A DNA stretch of 64,000 nucleotides from Roseibium aestuarii (GTDB lineage: Bacteria; Pseudomonadota; Alphaproteobacteria; Rhizobiales; Stappiaceae). The notes below the pieces were generated by a model that saw only the letters and a program-made list of their open reading frames with translations, had not been told where the DNA came from and did not search any database. This document shows, piece by piece, positions 59,467-64,000 of this stretch. The position numbers were made by a program, and so were the translations under genes. Where the stretch lies: the NCBI RefSeq assembly GCF_008477545.1, contig NZ_VORA01000007.1, positions 62,001 to 126,000 of the forward strand. The letters are read 5' to 3'. Each line of letters begins with the position of its first letter. Within the stretch, counting starts at the first letter, position 1.

Positions 59467-62208
59467 TCAGACAAGCGCGCCGTGGCAGTGCTTGAACTTC
59501 TTGCCCGAGCCGCAGGGGCAGGGGTCGTTGCGGCTGACCTTGCCCCAGGTTTCCGGGTTTTCCGGATCGACCGGATCGGCCATCTCGTCTTCGCCCGTGG
59601 TGGCGTCGATGTGATGGGCGTGCATTTCCGGCAGGGTGGGCGCGGGCGGCGCCTGTTCCTGAACCAATTCCACGCGCATCAGCTGGGCCGTGGTGATCTG
59701 GCGCAGCTGGGCGAGCATGGTCTCGAACAGGGTGAAGGCTTCGGTCTTGTATTCCTGCAGCGGGTCGCGCTGGGCGTAGCCGCGGAAGCCGACCACCGAG
59801 CGCAGGTGGTCGAGGTTGGCCAGGTGCTCGCGCCACAGGCCGTCGAGGACCTGAAGCAGGATCGCCTTTTCCACCTGACGCATGATGTCCGGGGAATAGC
59901 GGGCAGCCTTGGCGGCCATCACGTTGTCGGCGGCCTTGCGCAGGCGGTCCTTCACCTCTTCGTCGGCGATGCCTTCCTCGGCAGCCCATTCCTTGACCGG
60001 AAGATCGAGGTTGAGAATGGTGCGGACTTCCAGCTGCAGGCCTTCAGTGTCCCACTGTTCCGGATAGGCGCGCTCGGGAATGTGACGGGACACGAGATCC
60101 TCGATCACGTCGTGGCGCATGTCGGCCACGGCTTCCTGGATGTGGGAGGCGTCCATCAGGTCGAGACGCTGCTCGAAGACCACCTTGCGCTGGTCGTTCA
60201 TCACGTCGTCGAACTTGAGCAGGTTCTTGCGGATGTCGAAGTTGCGGGCTTCGACCTTCTGCTGGGCCTTCTCGAGGGCCTTGTTGATCCAGGGGTGGAC
60301 GATGGCCTCGCCCTCTTCCAGACCGAGCTTGCGCAGCATACCGTCCATGCGTTCGGAGCCGAAGATGCGCATCAGGTCGTCCTGCAGGGACAGGAAGAAC
60401 TTGGAAAGCCCGGGGTCGCCCTGACGGCCGGAACGGCCACGCAGCTGGTTGTCGATGCGGCGGCTTTCATGGCGCTCGGTGCCGACGACGCAGAGGCCGC
60501 CTGCGGCAAGCGCCTTCTGCTTCAGCTCTTCGATCTCGGCGCGAATGGCAGCCTCGCGGGCGGTGCGTTCCGCTCCTTCCGGCATGTCGGCCAGCTCGAT
60601 GGCGAAGCGCATTTCCGCGTTGCCGCCCAGCTGGATGTCGGTGCCGCGGCCGGCCATGTTGGTCGCGATGGTCACCGCGCCGGGCAGACCGGCCTGGGAG
60701 ATGATCAGCGCTTCCTGCTCGTGGTAGCGGGCGTTCAGAACGGTGAAGACCTTGGCCTTGCCGCCGTCCTTCTGCTGGGCTTCGACGAAGGCCTTGGGGT
60801 CGGAGAGGTCGACCGGCTTGTAGCCGTGTTGCTGGAGCAGGCCGGCCAGGAATTCGGACTTCTCGATCGAGGTGGTGCCGACCAGGATCGGCTGACCGCG
60901 TTCCTTGCACTCGTCGATCAGCTTGACGATGGCGTTGAACTTTTCCTGAACGGTCCGGTAGACCTCGTCGTCCTCGTCGATGCGCTTCACCGGCAGGTTC
61001 GTCGGGATCTCGACCACTTCCAGACCGTAGATGTCGACGAACTCGTCCGCTTCGGTCGAGGCGGTCCCGGTCATCCCGGCCAGCTTCTCGTACATGCGGA
61101 AGTAGTTCTGGAAGGTGATGGAGGCCAGCGTCTGGTTTTCCGGCTGGATGCGGACCTTTTCGCGAGCTTCGAGCGCCTGGTGCAGGCCCTCGGAGAACCG
61201 ACGGCCCGGCATCATGCGGCCGGTAAATTCGTCGATGATGACCACTTCGCCGTTGCGGACGATGTAGTCCTTGTCGCGCTGGAACAGCTTGTGGGCCTTC
61301 AGGGCCTGCTGCAGGTGGTGAACCACCGCGACGTTTTCCACGTCATAGAGCGAGGTGCCCTTGAGCAGGCCGGCTTCCGCCAGCAGACCTTCCAGCTTCT
61401 CGTTGCCGGCTTCGGTGAAGGAGGTCGAGCGCTGCTTCTCGTCGAGCTCGTAGTCGTCTTCGGTCAGGCGCGGAATGAAGGCATCGATCGTGTTGTAGAA
61501 CTCGGAGCGATCTTCCAGCGGGCCGGAGATGATGAGCGGCGTGCGCGCTTCGTCGACGAGAATGCTGTCCACTTCGTCGACGATGGCGAAATGATGCGGA
61601 CGCTGCACCATGGCGGCGCGGTCATGCTTCATGTTGTCGCGAAGGTAGTCGAAGCCGAATTCGTTGTTCGTGCCGTAGGTGACGTCGGCGGCATAGGCAT
61701 CGCGGCGCTGCTCGTCGGAGAGGCCGTGGGTGATGCAGCCGGTGGTCAGGCCGAGGAAACGATAGACGCGACCCATCCAGTCGCTGTCGCGGCTGGCCAG
61801 ATAGTCGTTGACGGTGACCACATGCACGCCCTTGCCGGACAGGGCATTCAGATAGACCGGCGCGGTGGCAACCAGGGTCTTGCCTTCACCGGTGCGCATC
61901 TCGGCGATCTGGCCGGAATTCAGCACCAGACCACCGATGAGCTGCACGTCATAGTGACGCTGACCCAGAACGCGGCGGGAGGCTTCGCGCACGGTGGCGA
62001 AGGCGGGAACCAGAATGTCGTCGAGGCTTGCACCTGCCGCCAGCTTCTGGCGGAATTCGTCCGTCTTGGCCTTGAGCTGGTCGTCGGTCAGCTTCACGAA
62101 GTCTGGTTCGAGCGCGTTGACGGCTTCCACCGTTGCCCTGAATGCCTTCACCTTGCGGTCGTTGGCCGACCCGAAAATCTTACGTGCTAAAGCGCCGAGG
62201 CCGGCCAT
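59467..62208 (-). CDS. secA: Preprotein translocase ATPase subunit SecA
   Basis: Drives protein export through SecYEG. It is 913 residues long. Walker A is [11 protein letters not shown] (about residues 107-117), Walker B and DEAD-like [19 protein letters not shown], with [19 protein letters not shown] in the preprotein cross-linking domain. [14 protein letters not shown] and [18 protein letters not shown] are in NBD2, followed by the helical scaffold. The C-terminal zinc-binding tail [14 protein letters not shown] (SecB and lipid contact) is present. AAGGA lies 5 bases before ATG 62208. Divergent from the parvulin gene across a 265-base promoter region. Confidence 0.99.
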   Translation of the reverse strand: MAGLGALARKIFGSANDRKVKAFRATVEAVNALEPDFVKLTDDQLKAKTDEFRQKLAAGASLDDILVPAFATVREASRRVLGQRHYDVQLIGGLVLNSGQIAEMRTGEGKTLVATAPVYLNALSGKGVHVVTVNDYLASRDSDWMGRVYRFLGLTTGCITHGLSDEQRRDAYAADVTYGTNNEFGFDYLRDNMKHDRAAMVQRPHHFAIVDEVDSILVDEARTPLIISGPLEDRSEFYNTIDAFIPRLTEDDYELDEKQRSTSFTEAGNEKLEGLLAEAGLLKGTSLYDVENVAVVHHLQQALKAHKLFQRDKDYIVRNGEVVIIDEFTGRMMPGRRFSEGLHQALEAREKVRIQPENQTLASITFQNYFRMYEKLAGMTGTASTEADEFVDIYGLEVVEIPTNLPVKRIDEDDEVYRTVQEKFNAIVKLIDECKERGQPILVGTTSIEKSEFLAGLLQQHGYKPVDLSDPKAFVEAQQKDGGKAKVFTVLNARYHEQEALIISQAGLPGAVTIATNMAGRGTDIQLGGNAEMRFAIELADMPEGAERTAREAAIRAEIEELKQKALAAGGLCVVGTERHESRRIDNQLRGRSGRQGDPGLSKFFLSLQDDLMRIFGSERMDGMLRKLGLEEGEAIVHPWINKALEKAQQKVEARNFDIRKNLLKFDDVMNDQRKVVFEQRLDLMDASHIQEAVADMRHDVIEDLVSRHIPERAYPEQWDTEGLQLEVRTILNLDLPVKEWAAEEGIADEEVKDRLRKAADNVMAAKAARYSPDIMRQVEKAILLQVLDGLWREHLANLDHLRSVVGFRGYAQRDPLQEYKTEAFTLFETMLAQLRQITTAQLMRVELVQEQAPPAPTLPEMHAHHIDATTGEDEMADPVDPENPETWGKVSRNDPCPCGSGKKFKHCHGALV

Positions 62209-62473
62209 GTGGCGGTCCTTCCTGTAGTGGGCGGCGCACAGTCGCCCGGCGCCTGCCCATGAAATCGTCTCAATTGCTGTCCAAGGTCCGACGCCGCCTG
62301 AGGCAGACAGCCTGGACCCGGCTGAAGGTGCAGATCCTCTTCCTTAAAAAGAGGACGCTCGACAGATAAGAGGGGGTCCTATGCTTGTCAACGCCGCAGC
62401 TTTCGGCAAAGTAGCTGCGCTCCTTCCGGGGGCTCTGCGAAATTTCAGTCCAGGTAGACATTAAGGACCGCAA

Positions 62474-63367
62474 ATGAATCACTTTTCCCTGCGCCGGCCG
62501 CTTCGCGCCCTGGTCGCACCCGCCGTCGCCCTCACGCTCGGGCTTTCCACGGCCCTGAGCGCCGCTCATGCGGCCGAGCCGGACGATGTGGTGGCCAAGG
62601 TGGGCGAGGCCTCGATCACCGAGGCCGATCTCGCGTTCGCCGCCCAGGAAATCGGCCCGGACCTGCAGCGCTTCCCGCCGGCCCAGTGGCGCCAGATTCT
62701 GCTCGATATCCTCATCGACATGAAGCTTCTGGCCAAGGCCGCCGAAGACGCGAAGCTCGATCAGGATCCGGACTTCCAGCGCCAGATGGACTTTCTGAAG
62801 ACCCGCGCCCTGCGCGGTGCCTTTGTGGCCCAGAAGATCGACGGCGCCATCAGCGAAGAGCAGATCCAGGCCGCCTATGACAAGCAGTTCGCCGACTATG
62901 AAGGTCCGGAAGAAGTGCATGCCCGTCATATCCTCGTGAAGGAAGAGGCCGAGGCCAAGGCCATCATCGAGGAACTGGATGGCGGTGCCGACTTCGCCGA
63001 GCTGGCCAAGACCAAGTCCACCGGCCCCTCCGCGCCGAATGGCGGGGATCTCGGCTATTTCGCCGCCGGCCAGATGGTGAAGCCCTTCGAGGAAGCAGCC
63101 TTTGCCCTCGAAACCGGCACCTATACCAAGGAACCGGTGCAGACCCAGTTCGGCTGGCACGTCATTCTGGTGGAAGACAAGCGCCGCCAGGAGAAGCCGA
63201 GCCTCGAGCAGGTTGCCGACCAGCTGCGCCAGCCGCTGCTGCGCGATGCCTACAAGGCCGAGATGGACAAGCTGAAGGGTGAGACCACCGTCGAGATCCT
63301 CGACGAGCAGCTGAAGGCGGCTGCCGAAGCTGCCGCTGCCGCCGAAGCTCCGGCCAAGGCCCAGTAA
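62474..63367 (+). CDS. Exported parvulin-type peptidyl-prolyl isomerase
   Basis: A 297-residue periplasmic foldase. A signal peptide covers about residues 1-33 (ALTLGLSTALSAAHAAEP around the cleavage site). A SurA-like chaperone helix region follows (about 35-150, ending in QIQAAYDKQFADY). The parvulin domain is at about 150-245: EEVHARHILVKEEAEAKAI, GGDLGYFAAGQMVKPFEEAAF, TQFGWHVILVEDKR. It ends in an Ala/Glu-rich tail. Placement opposite secA suits a job in folding secreted proteins. No clear terminator: the GC hairpin after it at about 63383-63402 has no T-run. Confidence 0.95.
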   Translation: MNHFSLRRPLRALVAPAVALTLGLSTALSAAHAAEPDDVVAKVGEASITEADLAFAAQEIGPDLQRFPPAQWRQILLDILIDMKLLAKAAEDAKLDQDPDFQRQMDFLKTRALRGAFVAQKIDGAISEEQIQAAYDKQFADYEGPEEVHARHILVKEEAEAKAIIEELDGGADFAELAKTKSTGPSAPNGGDLGYFAAGQMVKPFEEAAFALETGTYTKEPVQTQFGWHVILVEDKRRQEKPSLEQVADQLRQPLLRDAYKAEMDKLKGETTVEILDEQLKAAAEAAAAAEAPAKAQ

Positions 63368-63590
63368 GCCCGCTCTGCGGTTCGGTTCGGGCGCGCCCGA
63401 GCCTATCATGAAGAGATGAACCCCGGAGCCGGCGACGGTTTCGGGGTTCATGCCATCAGGCGGGGCAATCTTGTGTCTGATCCACATGTGGAACGACGGA
63501 TTGCGGCTCCGCCTCGCCCTGAGGACTTGCGCGGACCCGCCGGTTCAGGCAAGCCTCCCTTCGTCTGTCATTGCTTGGATGGAAAAACCC

Positions 63591-64000
63591 ATGTCCACCG
63601 CCGTCTCTCCTCTCGCGCCGACCTCCTATCCGGATATGCCGGAGATCGAAGGCGTCGCCTTTGCCACCGCTCAGGCGGGGATCAAGTACAAGGGCCGCAC
63701 CGACGTGCTGCTGGCGAAACTGGCGGAAGGAACGACGGTTGCCGGTGTCTTCACCCGCTCCAAGTGCCCGTCGGCCCCGGTTGACTGGTGCCGCTCCATC
63801 CTGGCGCGCGGAACCGCGCGCGGCCTGATGGTCAACTCCGGCAATGCCAACGCCTTCACGGGCAAGAAGGGCAAGGCCGCCGTGAAGCTTTCGGCGGAAA
63901 TCGCCTCCAAGGCTCTGGGCTGCGCCGAGGACGAGGTCTTCCTCGCCTCCACCGGCGTGATCGGCGAGCCGCTGCCGGCTGAAAAGTTCGAAGGCGTGAT
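63591..64000 (+). CDS. argJ: Bifunctional ornithine acetyltransferase / N-acetylglutamate synthase (partial)
   Basis: The first 136 residues of ArgJ; the gene runs off the right edge. ArgJ recycles the acetyl group from N-acetylornithine to glutamate in arginine synthesis. Family sequence: [66 protein letters not shown] and [14 protein letters not shown]. The autocleavage Thr (usually in a KGSGMI ATMLAF-type motif) lies beyond the window. ATG 63591 is the first start with a family-like N terminus. Confidence 0.95.
   Translation, partial: MSTAVSPLAPTSYPDMPEIEGVAFATAQAGIKYKGRTDVLLAKLAEGTTVAGVFTRSKCPSAPVDWCRSILARGTARGLMVNSGNANAFTGKKGKAAVKLSAEIASKALGCAEDEVFLASTGVIGEPLPAEKFEGV

Noticed and set aside
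59482-62190. A 902-residue plus-strand open frame
   Set aside because: It is the exact antisense of secA, whose identity is certain.
62259-62369. A 36-residue basic peptide ([16 protein letters not shown] and onward) in the secA-parvulin gap
   Set aside because: No ribosome binding site and no known relative; a SecM-like role is unlikely because it lies on the strand opposite to secA.
1-64000. CRISPR arrays, insertion sequences, prophage, integrases or attachment sites
   Set aside because: No regularly spaced repeats, transposase-like proteins or integrase next to the tRNA were seen.

Overview
The window looks like GC-rich core chromosome of an alphaproteobacterium, most likely a member of the Hyphomicrobiales (Rhizobiales), possibly Stappiaceae-like. 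This rests on gene content and order: an IalB-family protein next to rlmN, hemC-hemD-Mic60-HemY divergent from tsaD-gpsA-yciI-EVE, methylsuccinyl-CoA dehydrogenase, secA divergent from a parvulin and argJ, and a tRNA-Thr(CGT) of the usual alphaproteobacterial form. Genus is not claimed. I saw no insertion sequence, prophage, CRISPR array, integrase or clear pseudogene. Nearly all the sequence is explained by about 55 protein genes, one tRNA and many hairpin terminators.

Layout. 1-4.7 kb: end of an unknown gene, an ECF sigma factor, an IalB-family exported protein, rlmN, a membrane protein and a TetR regulator. 5-9.6 kb: argG, tspO (with a textbook EcfG-type stress promoter), folP-folK, and a MarR/MFS pair with a near-perfect operator palindrome. 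10.2-15.1 kb: typA with a terminator-like leader hairpin, a low-complexity orphan protein, and a bicarbonate module (SbtA-type permease, PII-like SbtB-type regulator, beta carbonic anhydrase). 15.2-18.6 kb: the PQQ operon pqqA-B-C and a fused pqqD-pqqE. 18.9-25.1 kb: asd, a secreted esterase-like/phytase-family protein behind a candidate Pho box, a lipocalin-like protein and leuB. 25.2-33.7 kb (mostly minus): TSUP exporter, EAL-CBS-GGDEF protein, M20 amidohydrolase, ETF-beta-type lysine methyltransferase, EVE, YciI, gpsA, NUDIX and tsaD. 33.8-39.5 kb (plus): hemC, hemD, Mic60, HemY-like, tRNA-Thr. 39.7-48.3 kb: PH-like membrane protein, PPK2, Gfo/Idh oxidoreductase, infC (AUU start), two small proteins, mcd, YihY, EamA. 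48.5-56.2 kb: chemoreceptor, FAD reductase, GT-like protein, NCS2 permease, alpha/beta hydrolase, L,D-transpeptidase. 56.3-64 kb: a GT39-GtrA-GT2 glycan module, secA, a parvulin and the start of argJ.

How it fits together. Heme synthesis is linked physically to the Mic60/HemY membrane-architecture genes. PQQ synthesis, the ethylmalonyl-CoA pathway (mcd) and the SbtA/SbtB/carbonic anhydrase set suggest an aerobic organism that uses periplasmic quinoprotein dehydrogenases, assimilates C2 units and handles bicarbonate actively; the EMC pathway itself contains carboxylation steps, so that link is a reasonable inference. Regulatory signals include a tandem 11-bp Pho-box-like array, a GGAAC-N17-CGTT promoter, a MarR operator, structured leaders before typA, asd and the L,D-transpeptidase gene, and many factor-independent terminators, several of them bidirectional between convergent genes.

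No clearly new multi-gene system was found. The observations most worth following are the SbtA/SbtB/CA module with an SbtB lacking its C-terminal Cys loop, the pqqD-pqqE fusion, the typA leader hairpin that repeats the gene's terminator stem, and the Pho-box array.
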